64,000 nt of DNA from Arthrobacter sp. D5-1 (GTDB taxonomy: Bacteria; Actinomycetota; Actinomycetes; Actinomycetales; Micrococcaceae): the NCBI RefSeq assembly GCF_017357425.1, contig NZ_CP014571.1, positions 372,001 through 436,000 on the forward strand, in the 5' to 3' direction. The notes under the pieces were generated by a model. That model had not been told where the DNA came from. It searched no databases and was given only the letters and a program-made list of their open reading frames with translations. Each line of letters opens with the position of its first letter. Position 1 is the stretch's first letter. The position numbers were made by a program, and so were the translations under genes. Shown piece after piece: positions 1 through 8,425 of this stretch.

Positions 1-75
1 ATTTCAGAGTTACGGGATGTGAAGAAAAGTGGGTTGCGCCAATTTATGGAAGCGTTTGCAGCCGGTATAGCTTGA
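1..75 (+). CDS. possible C-terminal end of an unidentified protein cut by the window edge
   Basis: Frame 1 is open from the first base and ends at a TGA at 73-75, giving a 24-residue tail that ends FMEAFAAGIA. The stretch is helix-like in composition but too short to identify. The local base composition is more AT-rich than the genes that follow. It could be chance, because 24 open codons are not rare. From 76 to 228 I see no convincing gene. Confidence 0.3.
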   Translation: MSELRDVKKSGLRQFMEAFAAGIA

Positions 76-228
76 TCTTCGCAGAATCGGCACTGTGCAC
101 CTGCATCAGCGTGGGCTGGAATGCTATGCATTTGGCCATAACGGAGCACGTGTGACTTGCATAGGGTTGAAGAGATCTGCTTCACACTACGCAGTGCCCC
201 GATCTATCCCCAAGGATGAGTTTCAACG

Positions 229-426
229 ATGAAGAGCATCGCCCTCCTGCGCGAACGAGCCACCCGCACCATGCCTACCGGTTCCCATTGCCCGGCGTCG
301 GGCCTGTGGAGCCCGGACTCCGATCCGGACGCCGTCCAGGTGTTCCCCGAGGGCCACGTGCTTCCTGCCCACAACGGAGTGGCGACTGTCTGGCGGCGCC
401 GCACTGCTGCTGAAGTGTCAGCGTGA
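229..426 (+). CDS. small conserved-type protein with CPxSG motif, unknown function
   Basis: This gene encodes 65 residues. It contains TGSHCPASGLWSPD near the N-terminus, then a Gly/Pro-rich stretch and a basic-aromatic end (ATVWRRR). Small proteins with a CPxSG-W pattern followed by a VxxGxxxP...NG segment occur widely in bacteria without an assigned role; this similarity is from memory. A purine-rich AAGGA lies about 12 nt before the ATG, rather far away. An internal ATG at 271 would start just before the conserved part. The stop overlaps the GTG of the next gene (GTGA), so the two are probably translationally coupled. Confidence 0.6.
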   Translation: MKSIALLRERATRTMPTGSHCPASGLWSPDSDPDAVQVFPEGHVLPAHNGVATVWRRRTAAEVSA

Positions 427-653
427 CCAGCTCCATCCTGAACCGGCCCGCAGGCTACCGGCACGTTCCTGCCGCGGAGTGGTCCGAGCTTAGTTCCGGC
501 GATCCTGTGTGGATTTACGACGTCGCATGGGGCGCCGGTACGGGCCGCGTTGACGATGTCTCCAAGCACCAGGAACTGCTCTGGGTGGTACTTGAGCCGA
601 CGGGCCGCAAGCTGCTCTGCGGCACGGACGACGTCCAGGTCTGGTCCGTCTAG
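423..653 (+). CDS. small hypothetical protein, coupled to the upstream gene
   Basis: This gene encodes 76 residues from a GTG that overlaps the preceding stop in a GTGA tetranucleotide. The protein is acidic and Trp-rich (W residues in PAAEWSEL, VWIYDVAW, LLWVVLEP and VQVWSV) and looks like a small compact beta protein. It has no signal peptide or membrane segment. I do not recognise a family. Codon use matches its neighbours, and the overlap supports real translation. A strong inverted repeat follows the stop directly. Confidence 0.55.
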   Translation: MTSSILNRPAGYRHVPAAEWSELSSGDPVWIYDVAWGAGTGRVDDVSKHQELLWVVLEPTGRKLLCGTDDVQVWSV

Positions 654-660
654 AAAGACT

Positions 661-723
661 CGCCGAGGTGGCATTTAATACCAATGTCTGAGCGGATCAT
701 ACGTATTGGGTGCCACCTCGGCG
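661..723. terminator. long inverted repeat between convergent genes, probable bidirectional terminator
   Basis: The arms 661-681 and 703-723 are each 21 nt. The outer 13 (CGCCGAGGTGGCA) pair perfectly, the next three pair as U-G wobbles, and the inner five (AATAC) pair perfectly. The loop is 21 nt. It sits exactly between the end of a plus-strand gene and the end of the minus-strand lactonase gene. No T-run follows either arm, so an intrinsic terminator is likely but not certain. Confidence 0.6.
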
Positions 724-727
724 GTAG

Positions 728-1777
728 TTAGACGGCGGATATCAGCATGCTGGGTGAGCCGGTCTCCACGCGGCTGACGGGGCCGTCCGGCAAACCGGTG
801 GCTGGGTCCAGCCTGAAACTCACGACGTCATCCGAGCCTTCGTTGGCGACGTACAGCCAGCCTTCGCGGACCAAATGATGGCGGGGCCAGTCGCCGCCAC
901 AGGGAACGTCGGCGAGGGGCTCAAGTTCTTTGCCGTCGTGGGTTACCTTCAGGACGCAGATACGGTTGGATCCCCGAACACCCACATACGCGAACCGGCC
1001 ATCCGGTGACAGCGCGATCTCTGCCCCGGAGTCGCCGTCGAATGGCTTGTTGATGCTGGCCGGAACAACTCCGGTGAGCTCGTACGTGCCGTCCGGTTCC
1101 ATCCTGACAATGGCCACCTCCACCGAATACTCGGTGTCCACGAACACGGATCCACTGTGATGCCGTGCCATATGCCGCGGCCCCGAGCCCTTGGGCAGCA
1201 CCACCTCGTGATCGGGCTGCAGGCCTTCGCCAGGAGCGTACGTCCACACGCGGACCAGGTCATGCCCAAGATCGGTGGTCATCACCCGGCCGTCGGGGAG
1301 CATCAGGCTCGAATGCGCGCGACTGGGACGTCCGCCGGCACTGGCTGCCGCGAAGTGTGGATCGACGGCGGCTGCCGCGCTGGTGCGCGAGGTGATGGCG
1401 CCGTCGTGGTCCAGTTCGTAAAGGATGACCTGGCCATCGCCCCAACAGGTGGCCACTATGAAACGGCCGTGGGGATCCACCGCAACGTGGCAGGTGGCGT
1501 CTCCGGCCGGCCACGGCTCACCGAAAGCTTCCAGCTCTGCCGCGCCCGTCCGGCGGTAGGCCCGGACCGTTCTACCTTCCTCGGCGACTGCGTAAACCAG
1601 CGGAAGCGTGGGGTGCAGCGCAAGGAACGACGGCGAATTGGCGGCGACCGCCAGGCCAGTGAACGTTAGGTGCCCGTGGTCGTCTGCCGAGAGCACGGAG
1701 ATGCCCTTGCCGTTGCCGCTCCGGTCTGCCGTGTAGGACCCTACCCAGATCAGCGTTTCAGTGCTTTTCGGTTCCAT
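728..1777 (-). CDS. lactonase-family beta-propeller protein (6-phosphogluconolactonase-like)
   Basis: This 349-residue protein has the lactonase-family seven-bladed propeller pattern (PF10282 type). It opens with LIWVGSYTADRSGNGKGI and has GPRH at about 199-202 and GGDWPRHH near 302-309, both typical of the family. Members hydrolyse 6-phosphogluconolactone or related sugar lactones, and the exact substrate cannot be read from the sequence. There is no signal peptide, so it should be cytosolic. It is the last gene of a minus-strand run, 2 bp after an aldo/keto reductase, which fits a role in sugar or aldonolactone metabolism. Confidence 0.85.
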   Translation of the reverse strand: MEPKSTETLIWVGSYTADRSGNGKGISVLSADDHGHLTFTGLAVAANSPSFLALHPTLPLVYAVAEEGRTVRAYRRTGAAELEAFGEPWPAGDATCHVAVDPHGRFIVATCWGDGQVILYELDHDGAITSRTSAAAAVDPHFAAASAGGRPSRAHSSLMLPDGRVMTTDLGHDLVRVWTYAPGEGLQPDHEVVLPKGSGPRHMARHHSGSVFVDTEYSVEVAIVRMEPDGTYELTGVVPASINKPFDGDSGAEIALSPDGRFAYVGVRGSNRICVLKVTHDGKELEPLADVPCGGDWPRHHLVREGWLYVANEGSDDVVSFRLDPATGLPDGPVSRVETGSPSMLISAV

Positions 1778-1779
1778 TC

Positions 1780-2610
1780 TTAGTGCCCCTGTACGTCCGA
1801 GTCGACGCCTGCGTCAGGTCCGGCGTCGAGGGTTTGCAGTTTGGAAAGGTCCTCCTGGTCCAGTTCGAAATCGAACACGTCCAGGTTCTCCTGCATGCGT
1901 TCCGGATTGGCGGTCTTGGGAATGGCAACCAGCCCTTGCTGGACATGCCAGCGCAGCACCACCTGGCCCGGAGTCTTCGCGTACTTTCCACCAATGGCGG
2001 CCAGCACCGGGGCGTTGAGCAGGTCGCTGCTGGCACCCAACGGGCTGTAGGACTCGGTGATGATGCCATGCCGATCGTTGTAGGCCCGGGCGGCCGGACG
2101 GGGAATGGAAGGGCTGACCTGGATCTGGTTGACCGCCGGTACCACCTCCGTTTCCCGGAATAACTGGTCAAGGTGCGCTGGCTTGAAGTTGGAGACGCCG
2201 ATGGAACGGACCTTGCCGGAGGCCTGCAGTTCCTCGAAGGTCTTCCACGTGGAGACGAACTCTCCACGACGGGGGAGCGGCCAGTGGATCAGGAGCAGGT
2301 CGACATACTCGAGGCCGAGGCGATCCAACGATCCCTCAAGCCCGTCGAGGGCCTTGCCGGAGCCTTGGAATTCGCCATCCAGCTTGGTGGTGATGAACAG
2401 TTCTTCACGACCCACTCCGCAGGCGCGAATGCCCTTGCCCACACCCGTCTCGTTCCCGTACTTCTTTGCCGTGTCCACATGCCGGTAGCCATGTGACACC
2501 GCCTCCACTACGGCGTCGGCAACCTGGGCATCATTCAAAGGCCACGTCCCGAGTCCCAGCTGCGGGATCTTGAAACCGTCGTTCAGTTCGATCAGTGGGG
2601 CAAGTGCCAT
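1780..2610 (-). CDS. aldo/keto reductase, 2,5-diketo-D-gluconate reductase type
   Basis: This 276-residue TIM-barrel NADPH-dependent oxidoreductase carries the full catalytic tetrad: Asp46 and Tyr51 in VDTAKKYGNE, Lys76 in ITTKL, and His109 in LLIHWPLP. The C-terminal IPKTANPERMQENLDVFDFEL is the usual NADPH-phosphate contact region. It is close in type to AKR5-like enzymes that reduce diketogluconate or small aldehydes. It lies 2 bp before the lactonase gene and is probably co-transcribed. The specific substrate is unknown. Confidence 0.88.
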   Translation of the reverse strand: MALAPLIELNDGFKIPQLGLGTWPLNDAQVADAVVEAVSHGYRHVDTAKKYGNETGVGKGIRACGVGREELFITTKLDGEFQGSGKALDGLEGSLDRLGLEYVDLLLIHWPLPRRGEFVSTWKTFEELQASGKVRSIGVSNFKPAHLDQLFRETEVVPAVNQIQVSPSIPRPAARAYNDRHGIITESYSPLGASSDLLNAPVLAAIGGKYAKTPGQVVLRWHVQQGLVAIPKTANPERMQENLDVFDFELDQEDLSKLQTLDAGPDAGVDSDVQGH

Positions 2611-2640
2611 GGGCTGGGTCTCCTCTGGGTTTCTCTGTTT

Positions 2641-3720
2641 CTACGCTGGCCGCTGGCTGCTTGGCAACAGTGATCGTCGTGACCAGTCATGGAGCCGGTC
2701 GCTCAACTCCATGAAATCTTCCTTCACAACCTGCAGCTCCGGGTGGGCATCGTGCCACTCCACGATCTCCCGGGCGCCGTCCGCGAACGGAATAGTGGCC
2801 CGGTAATCAGGAACCAGCGCCTTGATCTTCGAATTATCGAAGACCACCGAGTGCGAGCGGTCGCCCAGCAAGTTGGGGCCCAGCTCCGGGCTGTGGGCGG
2901 CGATGGTTTCTGAGGAAACGTGGAATAGTTCGGGTTCCGCGACGCCGGCTGCCCTTGCGAAAAGACGATAGACCTGGTTCCACGGCAGGAACTCGTCCGA
3001 GGTAATGGTGTAGCTCTCGCCAATGGCCTGCGGCCTGCCCAGCAGCCCGACGAAGGCCTTGGCGAAATCCCTGCTGTGGGTCAAAGTCCAGAGCGAGGTT
3101 CCATCTCCGTGAACCAGGATGGGCATCCCCGCGCGCATGCGGTGAATGTCGGTCCACCCGCCCACCATGGCGATCTTGGTGCGGTCGTAGGTGTGGGATG
3201 GCCGCACCACCGTCACCGGAAAGTCCTGTTCGCGGTAGGCCTCGAACAGCAGTTCCTCACAGGCGATTTTGTCCCGGGAGTACTGCCAGAACGGGTTCTT
3301 CAGCGGGGTGGATTCCCGGATAGGCAGTGTTGTTGGCGGTTTTTGGTACGCCGAAGCAGAACTGATGAACACGTACTGACCCGTCCGCCCACGGAACAAT
3401 TCGATCCCGGCCAGCGCCTGGTCCGGGGTGAAGGAGATGAAGTCCGCAACGGCGTCGAACTCTCTTCTCCCCAGTACTTCCTGCACAGCGAGCGGGTCGC
3501 GGATGTCCGCATGGAGGACCTCCGCACCGTCGGGAACCGGTCGCCCGGCTGACCGTCCCCTGTTGAGGATGGTCAGCCGGTGGCCCAGTGCGACGGCGCG
3601 TTCAGCCGCCGCCGCGCTGATGACGCCGGTTCCGCCGATGAACAGGATGTTCCGCGGCGAAACGGTGTCCGCCGCCGCTCCGAGGACGTCGGGGAAGCCG
3701 TGGGCGCGGAGGCTGCTCAC
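2641..3720 (-). CDS. NAD-dependent epimerase/dehydratase family protein
   Basis: This 359-residue extended SDR has an N-terminal Rossmann motif GGTGVIS at about 29-35 and an acceptor strand ending in NRGRS, which suggests NAD(P) binding. A YSRDK segment supplies the YxxxK pair and SSASAYQ the Ser. The GTG start overlaps the stop of the preceding aldo/keto reductase gene (GTGA at 3717-3720), which fixes both the start and the operon link. A 20-residue extension precedes the Rossmann fold. The substrate is unknown; nucleotide sugars or modified sugars are the usual ones. Confidence 0.82.
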   Translation of the reverse strand: MSSLRAHGFPDVLGAAADTVSPRNILFIGGTGVISAAAAERAVALGHRLTILNRGRSAGRPVPDGAEVLHADIRDPLAVQEVLGRREFDAVADFISFTPDQALAGIELFRGRTGQYVFISSASAYQKPPTTLPIRESTPLKNPFWQYSRDKIACEELLFEAYREQDFPVTVVRPSHTYDRTKIAMVGGWTDIHRMRAGMPILVHGDGTSLWTLTHSRDFAKAFVGLLGRPQAIGESYTITSDEFLPWNQVYRLFARAAGVAEPELFHVSSETIAAHSPELGPNLLGDRSHSVVFDNSKIKALVPDYRATIPFADGAREIVEWHDAHPELQVVKEDFMELSDRLHDWSRRSLLPSSQRPA

Positions 3721-4688
3721 CAGGCGTAGTCTTCGGGGGCAGGGCGATGGCCCGGGAAGATGTCATCCAGCCGCTTAAGGGCGTCTTCGTTCAGTGTGAC
3801 GTCCAGCGCCCGAATGGCTGCATCCAGTTGTTCCTGCGTGCGTGGACCCACGATCGGTGCTGTGACGGCCGGTTGGTGAAGCAGCCAAGCCAAGGCTACG
3901 TCGCCGGGCGCGTGGCCCAGCTCGTCCGCGAAATCCTCGTACTGGCGGATCTGGTCCTCGTGCTGCTTGAGGGTTTCCAAGGCCCGGCCCTCAGCGCGGC
4001 GAACTCCCTGCTCCTCCTTCTTGAGAACGCCACCCAGCAGCCCGCCCTGCAGCGGCGACCACGGAATCAGGCCCAGGCCGTACTGTTGGGCCGCCGGAAT
4101 GACCTCAAGCTCCAGCTCGCGCCGGAAGAGGTTGTAAATGGACTGCTCGCTGACCAAGCCGGTGTAGTTCCGCCTCCTGGCCGCTTCCTGCGCCTGGGCA
4201 ATGTGCCAACCCGCAAAGTTGCTGCTGCCCGAGTAGATGATCTTGCCCTGCTGAACGGCGACGTCAATGGCCTGCCAGATCTCGTCCCAGGGAGTATCGC
4301 GGTCAATGTGGTGGAACTGGTAGATATCGATGTAGTCCGTCTGCAAACGCTTTAGGCTCGCGTCCAGGGCCCGCCGGATGTTCAGTGCCGACAACTTGGA
4401 CTCGTTGGGCCGGTCCGTCATGGTGCCGTACAGCTTGGTGGCCAGAACGGTCCGTTCGCGGCGCTCGCCGCCCTTCGCGAACCAGCGGCCAATGATTTCC
4501 TCGGTCCAGCCGCGGTGCCCGGCTCCGCCGTATACGTTGGCGGTGTCAAAGAAGTTGATGCCGGAATCCAGTGCGGAGTCCATGATCGAGTGGGCCGTTG
4601 CTTCGTCGGTCTGGGGACCGAAGTTCATGGTGCCCAGGCAGAGGCGGGAGACTTTCAGGCCGGAGCGGCCAAGGTGGGTGTACTGCAT
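3717..4688 (-). CDS. aldo/keto reductase, YajO/Tas-like
   Basis: This 323-residue protein belongs to a different AKR branch from its two neighbours. It starts MQYTHLGRSGLKVSRLCLGT, and catalytic residues are Asp48 and Tyr53 (FFDTANVYGG), Lys85 (LATKLYG) and His126 (IYQFHHID). The C-terminal IVGPRTQEQLDAAI is the NADPH-binding signature. It overlaps the downstream epimerase gene by 4 bp and lies 35 bp after the next AKR gene. It probably reduces aldehydes or ketones derived from sugars; the true substrate is not visible. Confidence 0.88.
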   Translation of the reverse strand: MQYTHLGRSGLKVSRLCLGTMNFGPQTDEATAHSIMDSALDSGINFFDTANVYGGAGHRGWTEEIIGRWFAKGGERRERTVLATKLYGTMTDRPNESKLSALNIRRALDASLKRLQTDYIDIYQFHHIDRDTPWDEIWQAIDVAVQQGKIIYSGSSNFAGWHIAQAQEAARRRNYTGLVSEQSIYNLFRRELELEVIPAAQQYGLGLIPWSPLQGGLLGGVLKKEEQGVRRAEGRALETLKQHEDQIRQYEDFADELGHAPGDVALAWLLHQPAVTAPIVGPRTQEQLDAAIRALDVTLNEDALKRLDDIFPGHRPAPEDYAW

Positions 4689-4723
4689 GGTTGGTGAGGT
4701 CCTTTGCTTTGTACAGTCAGGGC

Positions 4724-5545
4724 TTAGAGCTGGGTGAAAGCTGCGACGGCGGGATCGGAGCCGATGCGTGCGCCCGCCTCCAGTGCCGTAATGGCTGCCA
4801 GCTCGGATTCAGTGAGGGAGAGGTCGGCTGCTCCGAAGTTCTCCCGCATTCTGGTGGAGTCCGCTGACTTGGGGATGACGATGGTTCCCTGCGCCAGGTG
4901 CCAGGCCAGGATTACCTGTGCAGGAGTAGTGCCGTGTGCTGCTGCGACGAGGGCCACCTGCTCGGCGTTCAGGTCCTTGCCCTGGCCCAGCGGGCTGTAG
5001 GCCTCAACGGCAATGCCCAGGTCGCGGCACTTGTTGGCCAGTTCGCCCTGCTGGAACGTCGGGTGGACTTCGATCTGGTTCACGGCCGGAACCACTTCTG
5101 CTTCCTTGAGCAGTGTGTCCACGTGGTCGGAGAGGAAGTTGGAAATGCCGATGGCCCGGATCTGCTTGTCTTGGTACAGCTTTTCCATGTCCTTCCACGC
5201 CTGCGTGAAGAGGCCCTGCGATGGGACTGGCCAGTGGATCAAGTAGAGATCGATGACTTCCAGGCCCAGGGCATCGCGGCTTCGCTGGAAGGCGTCATAA
5301 GCCTCGCCCTGCTCGCCATTGCGAAGCTTGGTGGTGATGAAAAGTTCTTCCCGGGGGATTCCCGATGCAGCGACAGCGGCACCAACGCCGGCTTCATTGC
5401 GGTAGGCGGCTGCGGTGTCGATGTGACGGTAGCCGGCGTCCAGGGCATCTTCCACGACCTTCTGGGTTTCGTCGGCAGGTACTTGGAAGACACCAAATCC
5501 GAGCTGGGGGATGGTGACGCCGTTATTCAATGTCAGCTCTGGCAT
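4724..5545 (-). CDS. aldo/keto reductase, 2,5-diketo-D-gluconate reductase type
   Basis: I start this 273-residue enzyme at the ATG at 5545 because a good ribosome site (GAAGGAGA) lies just before it; a longer in-frame ATG at 5590 lacks one. Catalytic residues are Asp43 and Tyr48 (HIDTAAAYRNE), Lys73 (TTKL) and His104 (YLIHWPVP). It is the first gene of the minus-strand run that also holds two other AKRs, an epimerase and a lactonase. A divergent regulator gene starts 216 bp away, so this intergenic region probably carries the operon promoter. Confidence 0.88.
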   Translation of the reverse strand: MPELTLNNGVTIPQLGFGVFQVPADETQKVVEDALDAGYRHIDTAAAYRNEAGVGAAVAASGIPREELFITTKLRNGEQGEAYDAFQRSRDALGLEVIDLYLIHWPVPSQGLFTQAWKDMEKLYQDKQIRAIGISNFLSDHVDTLLKEAEVVPAVNQIEVHPTFQQGELANKCRDLGIAVEAYSPLGQGKDLNAEQVALVAAAHGTTPAQVILAWHLAQGTIVIPKSADSTRMRENFGAADLSLTESELAAITALEAGARIGSDPAVAAFTQL

Positions 5546-5761
5546 GACGGTCTCCTTCGACGGATGGTTATGGCGGTGACGCTCCGGCATTCTGGGTCCG
5601 TAATTTCCCGGGTTCCAGAAAGCGTTTTCGGAGGCTCTGTACTGAGCCTATGCAGTTTTGCCGGCAGAGTCAGCAGTCCAACCTGATCCTGTTTTTCCTA
5701 GGTCTGTCAGTCCTACCCACAATGGTGGTGTTTCACACGTCCGCAACGGCAGAATGGACGG

Positions 5762-6646
5762 ATGGGTCAAAGCGCCGAGTTCGGTAAATTCCTCAAAGTC
5801 ATGCGTGCCCGCCTCTCACCCGACGACGCCGGGGCGCAGGAGTCCGGCGGTGCCAGACGCGTGCCCGGACTCCGCCGCGAGGAGGTTGCACGCCTTTCCG
5901 GTGTGAGCACTGACTACTACACACGCCTGGAACAGGGCCGGAACATCCACCCCTCCAAGGCGGTCCTCGATTCCGTGGCCCGCGCACTCCGCCTGGACGC
6001 GGGGGAGCAGGCACACATGATGGACCTGCTGGAGCACTGTGCCAGCTCTGCAGGAAGTCCCGGCCCCGTGCAAAAGGTGCGGCCGGCCCTTCGGCAGCTG
6101 CTGGACGCCGTCGGAGATGTTCCCGCCCTGGTGCTGGGCAGGCGCGCGGATGTGCTGGCCGGAAACCGGCTGGCCCACCTGCTGTTCGCCGATTTCGCGG
6201 CTTTGCCTGCAGCCGAGCGGAACCTGACGCGCTGGATCATCCTGGATCCAGCGGCCGGAGCGTTGTTCAGGGATTGGAAGACCGTGGCCGCTGAGGCTGT
6301 CGGGGCGCTGCGCATGGACGTGGGCCGGCACCCCAACGATCCCCAAACCAACCATTTGGTGGGCGAACTTGCTGTCCACAGCGAGCATTTCCGTCAGTGG
6401 TGGGCCGGCCACAGGGTTGCCACGCGCTCCGCGGGAACGGTCCGGTTGCACCACCCGGTTGTAGGCGACCTGGAACTGAACTTTGAAACCCTGAGTCTCC
6501 CGGACGACCCCGACCAGCTCCTGCGGGTCTATTCGGCGAAGGCAGGTTCGCCGTCGTCTGACGCTCTGACGCTCTTGAACTTTGGCGACATGGGCGCCCA
6601 AGCTGAAGTCTCGACACCCGAACCCGCCCGCCGAGAAGGCAGTTAA
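5762..6646 (+). CDS. XRE-family regulator with MmyB-like ligand-binding domain
   Basis: This 294-residue protein has an N-terminal helix-turn-helix (about 30-85: VPGLRREEVARLSGVSTDYY, then TRLEQGRNIHPS). A C-terminal region matches the MmyB-like ligand-binding domain (RPALRQLLDAVGDVPALVLG through VAGHRVATRSAGTVRLHHPV). Actinobacteria often place such regulators divergently from the SDR or aldo/keto reductase genes they control, and the same arrangement is seen here. The likely target is the AKR operon, and the ligand is unknown. Confidence 0.88.
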   Translation: MGQSAEFGKFLKVMRARLSPDDAGAQESGGARRVPGLRREEVARLSGVSTDYYTRLEQGRNIHPSKAVLDSVARALRLDAGEQAHMMDLLEHCASSAGSPGPVQKVRPALRQLLDAVGDVPALVLGRRADVLAGNRLAHLLFADFAALPAAERNLTRWIILDPAAGALFRDWKTVAAEAVGALRMDVGRHPNDPQTNHLVGELAVHSEHFRQWWAGHRVATRSAGTVRLHHPVVGDLELNFETLSLPDDPDQLLRVYSAKAGSPSSDALTLLNFGDMGAQAEVSTPEPARREGS

Positions 6647-6674
6647 TGACAATCCGGAGCTCCGGAACTGTCAT
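6646..6674. terminator. palindromic hairpin after the XRE gene
   Basis: ATGACA and TGTCAT flank the perfect 12-bp palindrome CCGGAGCTCCGG (6654-6665). It lies directly after the stop codon between two convergent genes. No T-run follows. Its position suggests a transcription end for one or both genes. Confidence 0.45.
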
Positions 6675-6705
6675 CAACTGCCATCTCGTGTGGGTAGAGG
6701 GGGAG

Positions 6706-6915
6706 TCAGCGCTCCAGGCGGAAACCGAGCTTGATGGTGACCTGCCAGTCGGCCACTGCGCCGTCCTCGAGGTGGCCGCGGATTTCCTTGACCTCAAACC
6801 AGTCCAGGTTCCGCAGCGTCTGGGAGGCTGTTGCGATGCCGTTTTTGATCGCGTCGTCAACGCCTTCGGTGGAAGTTCCTACAATTTCGGAAACGCTATA
6901 TGTGTGGCCAGCCAT
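6706..6915 (-). CDS. dodecin family flavin-binding protein
   Basis: This gene encodes 69 residues starting MAGHTYSVSEIVGTSTEGVD. The length and the pattern (short beta strand, helix with DDAIKNGIATASQTLRNLDW, then FEVKEIRGHLEDG and WQVTIKLGFRLE) are those of dodecins. Dodecins assemble as 12-mers that store or buffer flavins. I chose the ATG at 6915 because GAGGAG precedes it and it matches the family N-terminus. It lies 108 bp after the SDR gene on the same strand. Confidence 0.9.
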   Translation of the reverse strand: MAGHTYSVSEIVGTSTEGVDDAIKNGIATASQTLRNLDWFEVKEIRGHLEDGAVADWQVTIKLGFRLER

Positions 6916-7023
6916 GGTGCTCCTCATCAACGTCTTACGAATCTCTGGAAAATCCGACCCGCCAGGCAGGCCGTCCAAGCAGACTAGCCCACGGATCTCC
7001 GTGCGGCCAGAGCCTGCGCTGGC

Positions 7024-7830
7024 TTAGCTTTCGCGCCAATCATTGCTGGTGATGTGCGAACCGGCCTGCGGTCCCATCTGCAGCATTCCGCCGTCCACGG
7101 GCCAGGACGCTCCATTGACGTAGCTCGACGCCGGGGATGCGAGGAAGGCGATGACGGCGGCGATTTCCCGTGCGTCACCGGGGCGTCCCAACGGAACCCC
7201 GGGCCTTTCCTTCTGCGTGGGATCCTCGTCTTCCTGGCCGGTCATGGGCGTCGCAATCTCGCCCGGTGCCACGTTGTTGGCGGTGATTCCGTACTCGGCG
7301 AGTTCCAAGGCCATGGTTTTGATGAGGCCGCCCAATCCGTGTTTGGAAGCATCGTAGGCGGAGGCCCCTACCCGCGGCTGGAATTCGTGCACGCTGGTGA
7401 CGGCGATGATGCGCCCGCCGCGGCCTGCCCTCACCATGCGCTTGGCCGCTGTTTGCATGGCTACGAACGCACCGTTGAGGTTGGTGTCCAAGGTGGACAT
7501 CCAGGTTTGGTAGTCGAGGTCCAGGAACTTGGTGCCGTCGCCGGTTCCGGAGTTGTTGACGAAGACGTCCACGCCACCGAGTTCCTCAGCGAGTTTGTCG
7601 ATTGCGTCCACCGTGCCTTGGACGTCTGTGGTGTCGAGTTGATGGACTACGGCTTTACGGCCGAGGCCACGGACTTCTTCCGCGGTTTCCTCGGCGCCCT
7701 TCTGGTCCGTGTGCCAGGTGATGCCCACGTCCATGCCCGCCTTGGCCAGAGCCACCGCCGTGGCCCGTCCGATGCCTGAATCCGACCCCGTGACAATGGC
7801 TGTCTGCGGGGAAAATGATGCGTCGCTCAT
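7024..7830 (-). CDS. SDR family oxidoreductase
   Basis: This classical SDR has 268 residues, with a TGSDSGIG cofactor motif at about 14-21, an NNSG motif, and the catalytic Tyr-Lys in YDASKHG. The C-terminal end (SSYVNGASWPVDGGMLQMG) is typical of glucose/ribitol dehydrogenase-like SDRs. I start at the ATG at 7830, preceded by AAAGGCAGGA. The frame stays open further upstream but runs into the promoter region and the divergent stress gene. The substrate is unknown. Confidence 0.87.
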   Translation of the reverse strand: MSDASFSPQTAIVTGSDSGIGRATAVALAKAGMDVGITWHTDQKGAEETAEEVRGLGRKAVVHQLDTTDVQGTVDAIDKLAEELGGVDVFVNNSGTGDGTKFLDLDYQTWMSTLDTNLNGAFVAMQTAAKRMVRAGRGGRIIAVTSVHEFQPRVGASAYDASKHGLGGLIKTMALELAEYGITANNVAPGEIATPMTGQEDEDPTQKERPGVPLGRPGDAREIAAVIAFLASPASSYVNGASWPVDGGMLQMGPQAGSHITSNDWRES

Positions 7831-7876
7831 GGTCCTGCCTTTCGCTCGGGTGATCATTTCGATAGATGTACCCCTA

Positions 7877-7891
7877 CCCAGTGATACTGGG
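7877..7891. promoter_or_regulatory. small inverted repeat in a divergent promoter region
   Basis: CCCAGT and ACTGGG form a perfect 6-bp inverted repeat around GAT. It lies in the 160-bp gap between the divergent SDR and universal stress genes, so it could be an operator for either. It is short enough to be chance. Confidence 0.25.
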
Positions 7892-7990
7892 CATAAACAC
7901 TCCCGGCGCAAAGGGTCATCCCGGCAGATGATGATGGAGTGTAGATTTTCTTGCAGCAGCACCCAGTGATCCCCACAACCAGGAGTCCTC

Positions 7991-8422
7991 ATGTCAGAAG
8001 TTATTGTGGTCGGCGTCGACAACAGTGAGACCGCCAAGCGCGCAGCAGTGGCAGCAGCGAAGTTCGCCACCGCTCTCGGCGCCGAACTGCACGTGATCAG
8101 CGGCTTCTCCGATGACCGCATCGAAGAATTCGGCAGCGGCAGCGACCGCATCACCGTCTCCTCCGCCGACTCAGCGGAATACGTTGCCCGCAAGGTCTCC
8201 GAAGAACTGGACGTTCCTGCCGGAAACATCAAGTACTTCGCGGCGCGCGGTACTCCGGCCAACGCCCTCATCAATTACGCCGAAACCAACAACGCCTCGC
8301 TGATCGTGGTCGGCAACAAGCGCATGAAGGGCCTGGGCCGCGTCCTGGGCAGCATCGCCAACAGCGTTGCCCACGGTGCGCCGTGCGACGTGTACATCGT
8401 CAACACGGACGTCGACGCGTAA
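7991..8422 (+). CDS. universal stress protein, UspA family
   Basis: This 143-residue single-domain protein starts MSEVIVVGVDNSETAKRAAV. It keeps the nucleotide-binding G-2x-G-9x-G-S-like end (VVGNKRMKGLGRVLGSIANS, VAHGAPCDVYIV). A clear AGGAG lies before the ATG. It is expressed divergently from the SDR gene and ends just before a large hairpin. Such proteins are usually induced by stress and bind ATP, but no partner can be named here. Confidence 0.92.
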   Translation: MSEVIVVGVDNSETAKRAAVAAAKFATALGAELHVISGFSDDRIEEFGSGSDRITVSSADSAEYVARKVSEELDVPAGNIKYFAARGTPANALINYAETNNASLIVVGNKRMKGLGRVLGSIANSVAHGAPCDVYIVNTDVDA

Positions 8423-8425
8423 CCA

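Noticed and set aside
7831..8274. Upstream in-frame extension of the SDR gene through the divergent stress gene
   Set aside because: A good ribosome site and the family N-terminus place the start at 7830. The extension overlaps the universal stress gene and its promoter.
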